Source of the DNA: Aphrophora alni
Lineage: Eukaryota > Arthropoda > Insecta > Hemiptera > Aphrophoridae
Length of the DNA: 64,000 nucleotides
Direction: 5' to 3'
Assembly (NCBI GenBank): GCA_963513935.1
Contig: OY740769.1
Location: 39,335,120 to 39,399,119 of the forward strand
Shown: positions 1 through 12,514 of the stretch, one piece after another
How positions within the stretch are numbered: the stretch's first letter is position 1
Layout: each line of letters begins with the position of its first letter
Notes under the pieces: model-generated
Told to the model about the DNA's origin: nothing
Database searches by the model: none
What the model saw: the letters and a program-made list of their open reading frames with translations, nothing else
Position numbers and translations under genes: made by a program

Positions 1-297
1 AAGTATGACTGATGTAAATTGGTTATCCACGTTTGCATTTAACCCCTAATTTTATAATTATTGGGATGAAATATATTGATTTCTGCGTGATTAGTATTTT
101 AGCGACAATTTTTGCCGACTTGTCTTTTAGACTATCAGAACAAATGTTGTAAAACATAACCATTTAAAATGATCTCTAATATGTGTGTTATTTTCAAACA
201 TCCAATTGATTTGTAGTTTTCCATAATGCCTTGATATTAGTGGTCTGTTTAAAACGATTCAGCTACCAATTAAATTACAATTATAATATAATTAAAT
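1..297. other. AT-rich DNA, no gene seen
   Basis: No open frame, repeat or RNA-like structure could be recognised in this stretch. Confidence 0.5.
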
Positions 298-528
298 ATA
301 ACTTTTAATAGACCTAACTTTTACAGTATAGACTTTTTACCAAATATTGTGTTTAAACTTTTATAGTATAGACCTATACAAAATTGAGCATTTTAAGTTT
401 TATAGTGCAGAGTCTTCACTAAATTGAGTCTTTTACAAAATTTTTGTTTTAACTTTTATAGTGCAGACCTTCACCAAATTGAGTTTTTTAACTTTTATAG
501 TGCAGAACTTCTACCAAATTTTGAGGTA
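298..528 (+). repeat. degenerate short tandem repeat
   Basis: About five imperfect copies of a unit of roughly 40-56 bp follow each other. Each contains a version of 'aacttttatagtgcagac' followed by 'ttcaccaaattgag' and a T-run. The copies start near 300, 355, 395, 451 and 490. They differ by substitutions and small indels, so the array is old. No function is apparent. Confidence 0.65.
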
Positions 529-1770
529 TCAAATGGTTAAAATCAGCCCATTGTTTGAACGCCTACTGGACACACAGCAGAATGACTAGAAACAACATTT
601 GGAAGCCCACTTTTTCTTACAAAAAACTTAAAAAAGATATTTTGGTAATAGCTCAACATTAACTTTCTTGACCTAATATACTCTTTCTCTATACTACGTA
701 TTGGCTGTACGTCATATACTGTTTTAGGTCTGGCTATATAATCGAGGCATAATTAAAACATATTTATTTACATTCAAATAAAATCATTTTTATTATAGTA
801 TAGAAAAGGTAATCCAAATTTGAATACCTTCTTGTGATCAATCAATATATCTAAAAAATGCTATTCATATGTTTATAATATTTATATATTATATCGACAA
901 TAGTAACCTTCATTTATGACAAAGATACAATGTGGTTCATTTTGTACATACCAGTGCATTTTTAATAGATTGTTAACACTCAGAATTATAATTACAATGT
1001 GTCTCTCAAGTTAATTAGATCCTAATTTATCCCTGGACTAACTAATCAACTCCAATTTTAAAGGCAGGAATTTGCTTGATTGGTTAAGGCTGTGGTTGAT
1101 CTAACAGAAATAAATATAAATAATTAACTTATTTTTTTTGTTTTTAAACAATTTATTTCCTGTGAACTATATTTAATTTTTTTTCTTCTTTCTTTATTAT
1201 TTATTTCTAGTTATAGCACCACTATTATTCTAGAAACGACCTATTTGTCAGATGACACAGAAACCCTTAATATGTTATTATCAATAACGCAAAATATGGT
1301 GAAAATATGTAAACAAATAATTAAAATACAAACCCGGACACAATTAGTACCTATGAAAGGTCAACTTGTCGCTTTCATAAACATTTTCAGTCAAATTTAC
1401 TGATAAAATAATTTTCTCTAATTTAACACAAAAAATGTACTGTTCACCATCTTCTCATAAGGACTTGTTTTGGTAGTTATCTGTTTAAAAGTGTATATAA
1501 ACCTTAGACACCAAGATTTTAGTATAGTATAGAGATTTATAAAACAGAAATAATTGATCCAAACATGAATAAATAAAGGACATTTCGTGAGTGATTTTGA
1601 AAATTAAAAAATCAAGTCGTCGATAAACATCTATTTTTTTATAGATAACTCCCAATCCAGCAGTTATTTAGGAAAATTGATAAAAGTATATGTGTATTTG
1701 ATATAAATAAAAATAAGTTAAACATTGAGGTTTGGTAATTTTTTTTTAAAGTAGTTAATTACAATTTATT
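529..1770. other. AT-rich DNA, nothing recognised
   Basis: There is no open frame above chance length, no splice-bounded coding segment, and only short A/T runs. Confidence 0.5.
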
Positions 1771-1945
1771 CTTTTAGTGTAGGCAAATGGCTTGTGAAAC
1801 TTTCAGCTGGACTCAATGCTACCGCTCTCTGTCCTTCTCTCTAAGTTCGATCAAGTGGAGAGAGACGTTGCAGATTCCCTCTCAATAAGAGATAAAAGTT
1901 ATGACGTTTAGCCGACATCTGATGGAAGAAGTTTGGAGCTGCAAA
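1771..1945 (+). other. GC-richer patch, possible exon or UTR
   Basis: Base composition rises well above the surroundings. A pyrimidine-rich tract ending in TTTTAG sits near 1778, and about 37 codons are open after it, including residues MACETFSWTQCYRSLSFSLS, before a TAA. No donor site is obvious and I recognise no protein family. It could be a terminal exon, a UTR or a conserved non-coding element. This is weak evidence, recorded because it stands out. Confidence 0.2.
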
Positions 1946-2924
1946 TTGGTAACTCATTACACGATTGAAAAGCTATCGATTTATTTGATTTTTGATCCAT
2001 CGCAGTATAGTTATTACTAACGTAAACGCCATGACTATGGTACCATAACCTATTTAATTCAATAGAGTTAAGAAATATGTTTAATCAAAATATGTATTAC
2101 AAGTCGCGAACCTTTTTTGAGGGCCTAGAAAATTAATTGAATTATTATTTATTCTGTTTTCAAGGCAAATTTTAATTTTAACATATACATTCGTTGAAAC
2201 ACTATTAAAACCTGAATATGAACACTATTAATATTTCGTTATTTATGAATATGTTTTTTTTGGAATTATACAGAACTGTTTTAAAACTGGTAAATTAAAA
2301 TAATTTAACATAAATAGAGTCATTCTATTTGACAGGATTTATTTCCATTTTATTATACGCTTAAATACTCGTAAAATTGAAGGAAAACGACTATTTAGTA
2401 CAACTCGTAGCTTTTAAGATTGTATCTATAATCGTTGTAATAAATTGGCATTGGAATAAAACGGATAAAAAGTAAGGTTTATTGCTTTTACTGTAACATA
2501 ATCTTTATGTGACAATTTTCATAGCATTTATTCATACATATGAATCGATTTAGGGATGTTGACCATTTTTATTGTATCAGAATTAACAATTTATTGTGTT
2601 TGTAGTTCAATTCCATGCTGATGGTGTTACGAGCCAGAACCAATGTTCATTATAATAAACGAAATCTTTGTATATCCTAAGAGTTTCTTTTCTCGCCATA
2701 ATGAACATTTTAATTTCAATTTGCATTAAATACAAATAACGTTATTTATGTTCGTCACACGAAAAAATATTAAAATTGAGGGCACAATATTATACTAAGA
2801 AACAAGGCGACAAAATTTTTCAACTTTTAAGTGATCAAATATAATATAATTTAGTTTTACACGATTTTAATTGCAAATGTTATAATATTCCTTAGCCGTT
2901 CCGTTATATTTAAGTTCTGTTTAG
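1946..2924. other. AT-rich DNA, nothing recognised
   Basis: Low-complexity AT-rich sequence without coding or structural signal. Confidence 0.45.
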
Positions 2925-3060
2925 AAGGAGACCGAAGATCCTGTTGCTCCAACTCACAAAAGCAAAAAAAGCGTTTGGTATCCCCTCACCTTCAGGAAAG
3001 ATGAGAAAAAGGGTACAAAAATGTGTAATGTGTTCTAGAGAATACAAGAACCATTGTAAG
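2925..3060 (+). CDS. candidate internal exon with Cys/His cluster
   Basis: A pyrimidine-rich acceptor (ttctgtttag) precedes 2925 and a donor (AAG|GTGAAT) follows 3060. The segment between is open for 45 codons in the frame beginning at 2926, and its composition is more GC-rich than the flanks. The product is basic (residues include SGKMRKRVQKCVMC) and ends in a C-x2-C-x6-H-C cluster that could bind zinc. Similar C-terminal Cys clusters occur in some DNA transposases, piggyBac type among them, but I cannot assign a family. A second frame is open for 37 codons and then stops. Only one exon is visible, so it may be a pseudogene or transposon fragment. Confidence 0.3.
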
Positions 3061-4240
3061 GTGAATATATTTTAATGTTCTATTAATTCGACATACTAGT
3101 CCTAAATTAGGTGCAGTTAGGCCACCAACATCTTTTTACGCTCCTCAGAATGTTTAGTTAGTCGTGGAATGTTCTACAAACGAGTTAAATATTATCTTAA
3201 CAATAATAACTGTACAGTTTAACAACGATTTCCTTTTGTCTGTCATTGAAATTTAAATCTGCCAATGTTATTTAAGGATTATTAATAATATTGTATGAAA
3301 TAATACCTTATATCTCTCCTTTAAACCAGTTTTTTGATTGGTAGTACAACAAAATATTATTTTCTTTACACCAAAAGTTAAAGATTCTAAATTGGCATTC
3401 TTATACATCTTAATTATTTAAAAAAGTTAGCATAAAATATTCTACGACAAACGCCTATGTAACCATGAGTAGAACCAAATACATTTTATAACACAAAACT
3501 ATTTTTATCCAATTTTAATATTTGATCTTTGTACTACATCTTGCAGGAATAAACCATGATATCTCCTTATCTGAGAATGCATACCCGAACACATTAATAG
3601 AAATATATATATATAATATATATATATATACTTGTTTAAGTAAAATACAAATGAATCCAGCTATATAAAATCTCTTTAACAAATTTTCAAAAAACACTTA
3701 AACAACGTGTATTCAATAAAAACACACAAATAGGCACTAATTAAATTAATTGAAAGGAAAACTAGTTTGCAAATATACAAGTTTTAATGAAGGAAATTCA
3801 CTAGTGATTCGTTATACCAATAATAATAGATAACTATATTTATGGGTAAATAGATTTCTTTTTTTATTCGGAAGGAATTTAATTTTCATAAAGTTTACAT
3901 AACCATTTTTTATTTCAAATATTACGAAAAACAAAAGTATATTTATTTTGTATTTCAACGATTGCAGGCATTTAGACTTTATCTCTACCAATTTCTGTGG
4001 TTGTCATAATTTGTGATAATTTAATTTAATGTTTGTTATATTTTCTAAACTTGGAGTCTGATTTACTAAAATTGTGTTAGCTTCTATTTATCAATACGGA
4101 TATGCCAAACGCATAATTAATTTATATTAAATAAAATTAGGTCGTGAAAAGGGTTTGGTTTGTTTCCTTGTTTTATATTTGAATGTCTTTCCTAGTGGTT
4201 AGGATGAGTGAGGTGGGTATTTAATACGATCGTATAAATT
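3061..4240. other. AT-rich DNA with (AT)n at 3602-3631
   Basis: This stretch holds an interrupted AT dinucleotide run near 3602-3631. The reading frame that crosses that run is low complexity and not credible as a gene. Confidence 0.5.
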
Positions 4241-4355
4241 TCAAATATACACACAGCGACATGTATTAGACGATTTGAGTGTTTTAGCAACAAATATATC
4301 TCTAAACAGTTTATTCGAGTACATCATTCTAGCACTTCTCGTGTTGTCTTTAATT

Positions 4356-4394
4356 GTACTGACACGTTTCGGCTCAACTCCATTTTCAAGAGCT
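4356..4394 (-). repeat. orphan Penelope-type CCGAAACG terminal motif
   Basis: On the minus strand this reads CTTGAAAATG, a short spacer, then AGCCGAAACG followed by TGTCAGTAC. The same layout (CTTGAAAAT, about 8 bases, AGCCGAAACG) occurs at 61757-61791 just after a Penelope-type remnant. The GAAAC element after a short hairpin resembles the hammerhead-type motifs that Penelope-like elements carry in their repeats. No reverse transcriptase is visible nearby, so it is either a relic end or a chance match. The 70-80 codon frames on both strands here show no known domain. Confidence 0.35.
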
Positions 4395-5612
4395 ATTTTA
4401 TTAAAGAACATCTTCATCCAAAACGTGTCAATCTTAGTTATTACAAAGCAGGAAATGCTGTATAATTTAGTTAAAAGACACATTGTTTATGTTGAATATT
4501 GAACTTTATACATGATGCATATTTATTTATATATATAATGAATATAACTCACTACAACAACTCAATACATTATTTTAAAGACTGAGTTGATAATGCATAT
4601 TCCCTTACCTTCCTTAATTGAGCCAGTTATATGACTTTTGTTACACGTACTTTGATTTTAATAGAGTTAAAACTTGAGTAAATAAGCAAAAACATTAAAA
4701 ACACAAAGGTTCTACCATATTATTATTATTATTATTATTAAGGGGTAATTTAGAAAAATATATATATTCTGTATTATTAGCTACGTTACGAATTTAATAA
4801 AAATTGTGAAAATTTGTTTAGTTGTTATTTGAAGAATGAATCATCCGTAAATCAGATGTATTATGAGTCTTGTAACAATACAAAGGAAAATTGATTATAT
4901 TTTACTTGACACATGTATGTATTTATTGAAATTAAGGCAAAATGAATGACAAATTTGTCTTGTTCATTTCGTGTAATCATATTCATATATTTAGTTAAAA
5001 TTAGGCATCGTTAATACTCAGTTTATGACATCATTTTATTGAATGGAGACCATAAAACGAAAGGGACTTTTTGCGTGTAAATTCATTACATAAAAACTAC
5101 GATGGCAAAAATCAATTCCAGATTTTTTTATGAATCTGATTTGATGTCAAATATGAAAGTCGTATGCGTATATAAATATATATTTAAATAAAGTATACCA
5201 TCTCAAAATATGCAGAATACGCGGGAATAATTTAGCTATTATTCATACTGAGAGGTTTTGTTTTTGTGTTTTTGTAATGAAGACATATAATTCACCTATT
5301 TTATATAAATGATTTAATCCGAAAGGCAATAATAAAATAACAAGTTGAACAATCCCCATTCTCCTTACATATTATAAATTGTTAATATAAATATTGTATT
5401 TTGTTTTAGAAGGAATACTTTATCTATCCGTTTTTTGATTATATATTCATGTTCTAATTTAGTGAATAAAAGATATACATAAACAAACTTTGAAGAGACA
5501 ACGATTTCACTTTTTATTCTGAGTTAAGCCACCGATATTTCATTTTGTGACATATGACATAAGTTACAAGACGTCAATATTTTGTCCAATATTTTTGCCT
5601 TTTGCATTTCAA
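4395..5612. other. AT-rich DNA with (ATT)n at 4719-4740
   Basis: It holds a trinucleotide ATT run and otherwise nothing recognisable until the candidate exon at 5613. Confidence 0.5.
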
Positions 5613-5849
5613 ATGGAAGTGGAGGGTAGAATATTGAACAGAATCGCCACCTGTGTCCACAAGAGCTGTAGCAGATGGGTTTATCCTGTATATATAAATT
5701 TATTTCCATTCGTTACAATTGTGATAATAATGCTTGTAGTATCAGTAACACTAGCTGGAATCAGTTATTGTCCAATCCTCTACGTACAGTACAATCAGAA
5801 AGAAGAATACAGTAAAGAATTACATAAAAAAGAGAAAAAAATCAACAAA
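5613..5849 (+). CDS. candidate first coding exon, single-pass membrane protein
   Basis: An ATG at 5613 (context TTCAAATGG) opens 79 codons that run in phase 0 into a strong donor, AAA|GTAAGA, at 5850. Without splicing the frame reaches a stop near 5885. The product has a short N-terminal part with two Cys and several basic residues, one long hydrophobic segment at about residues 28-56 (containing VTIVIIMLVVSVTLAGIS), then a highly charged Lys/Glu tail (QKEEYSKELHKKEKK) that looks helical. This is the layout of a single-pass membrane protein or the first exon of a larger one. I do not recognise the family. The frame is also open upstream to 5547, so the start is not certain. Confidence 0.4.
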
Positions 5850-5855
5850 GTAAGA

Positions 5856-7019
5856 AATAGGTTAAGTCCACCCACGACATTATAGTATTTAAACGTAATG
5901 TAACATAAGTCGTGGGAGATATACAAATGTTTGACTCCAGAGGAATATGGTGTATCATTCACTAAATGAAGGAGATCTTAACCGCCTAGACTAACATTGA
6001 TAGCAATTATTCACCTACAAACTCAGGGTTTTGGCTAGAACGCAATAATCTTACAGCAGAGGGAAGATTATTTAAAAGGAACTGTAAAATTCTCATTCCC
6101 ACAATATAAGCAATTTTAAGAAGATTTACTCGATAACGACAATCTTTATAACCTAAATATTATATTTATATACGCAAGGCTTGTGTGGAAAAATATTTCT
6201 ATATAAAAATGTAATGTCAGATTGTAATTGAAATTATATTTTTGAAGCTCGCAAGAAATAATACATTAAAGCGCTAGCTTACATTCTGTGTATTCGTTCC
6301 AGCAACAATTAAAACATGATTTCAAATTTACGTTATTCTCAGGAAATTTGTTAATTAAAATAATTACATTTTCTATACTTTTTTTACTTTGATGATTCTG
6401 AGAAATTTTAATTATATCATTTTCTTTCCACAAGTGATGATATTCTAAATGGTATATTTCATACCTTTTACCAGGACTCTCTAAACATTTCCTACTTTTT
6501 ATACTGTATCATTAGTTTTAAACTTTATCAATGTTTGTGTAAACAAAAATTTTTATTTTTTTTGTAACTATTGTACAGTATTGCATATAATAACAAAATG
6601 TAGCCTATTACTGTACAGAATTTATTTATTTATTACTCTAATGATTTTTTAAAAAATATTTCTTATATTCGGTCCCTGTACCTTCTGTACTAACAGGTTC
6701 TGATGCTATAAGGATTAGTAGTTTTGGATTAGTTAAAAAAAAGTAGTAGATTTTCGTGTTTAAAAGTTCAAGTTTTTTTTTTTTTTTTTTAAGTTAAATA
6801 GTCATTATTTTACACGCGATTTAAAAACAGGTAAAGTGTGAATATAAGAATTGCTTATTTTATGAAAGGCCTCTTGTAAATATTTAATGGTAATTATTTA
6901 AGGCCTCTATTATTTATTAAGAGTTGTACCAAACTTTTCCATTAATAACTCCTCTTAAATATCAAAAAAACTTTTTTTTTTCAAATATACCTATATAACT
7001 GCAACAAATTTAAAATGTT
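5856..7019. other. AT-rich DNA, nothing recognised
   Basis: Contains only poly-T and poly-A tracts (for example around 6773-6792) and no coding signal. Confidence 0.5.
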
Positions 7020-8470
7020 TAGTTATAACATAGAAAATGTCATTTTTATGAATATAAACTTAAGCACGCATGAATATTCAATATATAATTAAAATCAAAA
7101 CACTGTACAATAAGTTTAAATTCACTCTACTGGTCAATTCGCTTATCACTGTTACACATATTTCTATGATATTAACTTATGTAATGCAGTACGCTTAGAG
7201 CGTATTTGTAAAATCTAGTGCAAATCTATTTAGGTACAACAGTATTTACAAATTTCATACAAAAAGTAAACCTCGTTTTGTTTTTTAAGTGAAATTGTGT
7301 TAACATTGGGAAGAAGTAATTAAACGTAAAACTGTTGCTTAATTGTTAATTACAATACATCAACATTGTAGATTCAGAGCAATCAACTTGCACAAAAAAG
7401 TTAATTAATTAATTAACTTGCCCTTCGATTTAACGAGATATTTAATGTATCTGAATGTCAAATGTCTAAATCAACGTCTTTCAATAAATATTGAATATAT
7501 ATACAGAACATGGAATAAAAACGAAAACTAGATCTTTAATAACAAATCTAGTAATTAAATTTGGTTATTTTTATACCATAAATTTTACTTAATGTTAAAT
7601 TCCACAATTACAAATAAACTAGTTTGTGGTCCAAATTATAATATAGACCTTTGTAGTGCATTGTGCTGTGTGAAAATATTAACTTTATTTATGCATAAAT
7701 GAATAATCAATACATAATTGAAAACTAAACACTGTACAGTAAGTATAAATTCACTTTGCAGGTCTATTCATATATCTCCCTTTCACACGTTACCAATATG
7801 TTAATTTATGAAATGAATTAATGTAATGTAAAACAGTGTTACTTTGTAATGAAATGCATAGCTTGTTAAAAAGTAAATGAACATAAAACTGCCATGTAAT
7901 TGTTGAACAAAGCAACTCTCCCTATTTTCAGAATAATCAACTTGCACAGAAAGAAAAAATTCGAATTTATGCGTAAAATGTATCTGAATGTCTTATATCA
8001 AAATCAATGTATGATAATCAACATGCATTTTTATAACTTAGAACCACATAAGAACACAATCTGTAATAATACATCTAGTAATAATTTAATTAGTTCTATA
8101 TTTGCGAACTAAGATTTACTGCATTAAATCCAATGTCAAAATATTTACGTAGATTCCAATTTACATATTCAATGGAAAGAAATAATAAACCCAGTTATTT
8201 TTTAAATCAAACACAAAACTTGGAACTCACAATTAAATGTAAAACTCTTGTGTAAATGTAGACTACAGCTTACTTTACCACTGATTTATTTTAGTATCCA
8301 ACATGCACAGAAATGAAACATATTATAGTGGATAAATATGACGTAATATATAAAAAAATGTAATATTGAATTTCGGTCTATTACAACCATTATCAACGGA
8401 AAAATAAATGAAGGAACCGTATATCATAGCAACAAAATAATATGGCCTAATTAATTTTGGTTACTTTTAT
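7020..8470 (+). repeat. three ancient tandem copies of a ~0.35-0.6 kb unit
   Basis: Matching anchors recur in the same order. 'cactgtaca..taagt' lies near 7100 and 7730, 'aacttgcacaRaaag' near 7386 and 7939 with a variant at 8299, 'tgtatctgaatgtc' near 7446 and 7979, and 'ctagtaat..aattt' near 7546 and 8073 with a variant at 8444. The third copy lacks roughly the first third. The copies are strongly diverged, so the duplication is old. The 70-codon frame at 7900-8112 lies inside copy 2 and is not conserved in the others, so I do not call it a gene. Confidence 0.55.
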
Positions 8471-11400
8471 AGCCGCCCACTAAGATTTTTTTTTTTAATA
8501 TGAAAATTTAAAACTGGCCTTTTTTAAAAATCGATGGATGTTTAAAGTTTTCTTCCTATTTAGGCACAACATAAGCGTGTAGTAAATTATATTGTGTAAC
8601 CGACAATCTAGATATAATAATGTCAATGTGGAAATCGGAAAACGAGAGGTTCCTCCAAAAAACAATTCACCTATATAATGATGGCAATTACTGATTTCAT
8701 TTCTATGAAAATTTTAAAGTAAACATCTCTTATAATACTACGTAAGGGCATTTGTTTTAAATAAAAGTTTTAATTTAAAGGCCTGCAAAGAGATACAATA
8801 TCATGCCGGTGTAGATTTTAAATTATAGAATACAGAGTAGCCAAAAGAAACTTAATATATTAACTTCATTGCATTATAATTGCTACACAATCTTAATATT
8901 AAAAATTTTGTTTCTTAGTTTAAGTGAACTTCTTAGAGATACGTATTTCTCAGTTGTGCGGTCTCATTTAATCCGTTCGATTGCCAAACTCGAAATTGAA
9001 GTTAAATATAATCAGATTTCCATTTGTACAATGGAATCTATAACAAGATAATGTAACGCCTAAATAAGGAGGACCAAATATCGAAGAGAAATACAGTTAT
9101 ACAAAATGTTTTGACCTACTTTTCAATCCTATTCTACAAATATAAAAGTGTTTGTGTTCTTATTTATCTTAGAGGTAAGTCATAAGTTCTTTCTTTCTTA
9201 GTTCTTAGTTTTTATGTAAGTTCTTCTTACAATGCGGTTACCCATAAAACTTGGTTGATAAATATATTAACGGCAGATATTTTAAATCATTTTTAATAGA
9301 GATTACTGCTGTTTTTTCAAAGTTGTACAACGTAAAATAAACTTTGTCAAATTATAAAATCTGTATCTAATTCTGGCCAAACGTGTTCTACTCAGAACAA
9401 TTAAGAGTTATATCTGAAAAACCAAATCGTTTAAACATTACATCAGAATTTAAAAATCAACTCTATTACGTAAAATACCAGCACGATTTCAATGATTTTA
9501 AAACAATGTTATAATTTACTTTTCAATAAATATGGCTGAAAACCTAGTCACAATAATTCAAAACTGCTTAGTATTACCTCTCTATTTGCAATTGTACCTA
9601 TAACAAGATCGAGCTAAGCGAAAGAGCGAACACTCAGAAAACAGCGACAAAAGTACCGTCACACCATATCAGAATATCTATAAAAGTGCCGAGATTTAAT
9701 ACTCTAATATATTTTATGATGTTAATATTTTTTTTATACAGAATACTAGATTACTGTTTTGGTTATTGGCCATTGAATAGCATTACCTGATTACTTACTT
9801 ACTTTTATTTTGCCAGACATTGTGTGTGATACAAAGGAAACCTAGGAAGTGTTGTTATTTCTGACTACAATAGAAAGAAAGACGAGTGCATTTATTGGAG
9901 GTACAAAAGCTTCCTAACAATAAAGTGGAGTTCATTGAGCCCATTGTATTGTGCACAAACTTGGCACAACTTTGTTTCACGAAAAAAGTCAAAGTCTAAT
10001 CATAATATAGTTGAATTTGCAATAAAGCCAAAATTTAAAATCTAGATTATCATTTAGAACAATTTATATATTTTTAATGCTGGTTTATTAACTTGAGCAA
10101 CTTCTTTTTATATACAAAATTTGTTAATGATTAGCATACTTATCAATGAAAAGCGTTTATTTCACCTGTCTTTTAGTTTATAACGAATTTTTTAAACCAT
10201 TCATATCGTTATTAACAAAGAAATTTGTAGTAGGGAATTATAATAGCGATAAATCGAAAAGTAAACTTTTGGAAGCAAAATTAACCAAAACATCCATACA
10301 ACCCTCGTAAGACTGCATTACTGTTTTCACTCTGTTCGTTGAAGTTGGAAAATGTTTTCTTGTCATTTACTTAAACCTTTTACAAAGAAACACTATATTG
10401 CGCTACTCACACTTCAAAAAGACAGCAGAAAAACAGACAATACAGGATGTTTTCAACTCTTATGCCTTATTGCATATGTAATGCTTGAGCGACAGATTAT
10501 CCTTGGGAAATTAGCTTACTTAAAAAAATTACATATCATATGATATTATTTAAAAAATAAGCTTTTACTACAATGTTCTAAAACATTTTAATTAAAAAGC
10601 TCATTTTTAGAACAAAAAATTGTTGTCCGCATTTTTTAGTGAATGAAATTAATACGTACAAAATTACGTTTTAGAATTTGCAAGAAACAATTGATTATAC
10701 CGTGATTGTACAGAGTAGTTTCGAAACCAATAAAAATAGTACATATTTTTTCCAGGTAATTATTTAGTTTATAACAAATTATAATATAATACTTATTTTT
10801 AAAATAGCATACAAAGTTTATATAAAATTCAGGCCAAGTATTTAATTCTTTAACAAGTTGACAACACAACTAATAAATATTTTGACTGTTATGTTAATAA
10901 GTCACAAATAATACCAACCTATATTATAAGCAATTACGAAGAGTTAAATTTATAAATCAAAACCTATCACTTAAACTTTAACATTGCTACGCTTGAAAAT
11001 AACGGAACAAAATTAAACGTCATAAAAGTGATCTAGTAAGCGCCATTATAATAAAATTCCATCAAGAGACTGTTGTCAGATAAAATTACGTAGTTAGGCC
11101 ATAGTTAATCCTCCAAAAACCTTTGCAGTGATACAAGATTGCACGACTTAGCAACGTATAAAAAAAATTTCTTCAATATCAAATGGGTTCTTACTTAATT
11201 TAGGACGTAACAAACTGGTAAACTGACTTTTTCCGTTCAAAATAAAGTTACTATACAGGTTTTCTTTCCCATAATGATCAACAAATCAAGGGTCGAAACA
11301 TTCATGTATTTGGGATTAGGATTGTTTCTCTCATGAAATGTCGAAATTAGATGTCGGTTTAGTCGTAACAGTAAACACGGAATATAAGTTCATTTTAATA

Positions 11401-12461
11401 ACCACAGGCGATTCAAATTAACCAAAGTTACTACAAGTATAAATATGTTCTAGAAAATGTTAACGATTTTATTACATACGTATATTATGTTCGTTTTACG
11501 TATTTTTTATATTAACAATATGGACTCATCGTTTTTTTGAAATCCTTCAATTTATGAGTAATAAACTTATTTAAAATATCAAATGTTTTTGTGTATGTTA
11601 AAAGAGATGATTGTGAAAATGAAATAATTCAACAATAAAACAAATTCTAATTGAGTAGAAATATATTATTTGTTTACGACATCAAATAAAACATACTATA
11701 ACAGACACAAAATATGATTGAATATTTACAAAGTTTCGTGTAAAAGTAGTTAATAACATATATACAAGAACGTTTAAATAAATATAGCTTACATTTTAGA
11801 TCACGTATAAAAATCTCTACAATAGAGAAATTTTAATTCCTAAACATCACATTCAAACATTATTTTTGAAAACCACATCCATTATTTATTAAAAAAAAAA
11901 AGGTTTGGATTTGTCTATGTGAGTGGAAGGAAAGAAATGGGATTCCTAACAGTTCTATTATTACTAAACATTTATCGGTACTTTAACAACATCAATAGTA
12001 ATAATTAAATACCTACGTTTTCTTCACCACTACAAGAGGTATATTTAGTTTTACAAACACGTCCTGAGATAAATATAACAACACATAACTGCCACTGTAA
12101 ATGGTTTCTGTTCTATACAAGAAAAGGGAATTGAAGGCAATTTTATTTTGAACTTTTAGTCCCTACGTTCACTGAAAGTTTTTCTTATTTTCATTTGACC
12201 ATAAATTTAATATACAACTCAAATATTGTCTTTAGAGTAATTATATTTTTAGATACAAAATAATTAGTTTTAAAACATTGAATTTTTGCGAATCACAATT
12301 TAAACTAATTTTAGAACTAACAAGCCAAATTTTAAAAAACCTCCAGTCGCATAAATATTCAACGATAAAAAAAAAGTAATATAGGTGGTATGACTAAAGC
12401 TGACAGAGTTGTTAAATAATTGTTGTAAACATTGTCCTTTTTGTATTTCAAGAAATGTCTT

Positions 12462-12462
<1 letters not shown>
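8471..12462. other. AT-rich DNA, nothing recognised
   Basis: About 4 kb without splice-bounded coding segments, repeats or RNA genes that I can recognise. The frames near 8869, 10352 and 10636 are short, AT-driven and unlike any known domain. Confidence 0.5.

Positions 12463-12511
<49 letters not shown>
12463..12511. repeat. (AT)n microsatellite
   Basis: About 24 uninterrupted AT dinucleotides. A minus-strand frame translating this run into alternating Ile and Tyr is an artefact of the repeat. Confidence 0.95.
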
Positions 12512-12514
<3 letters not shown>

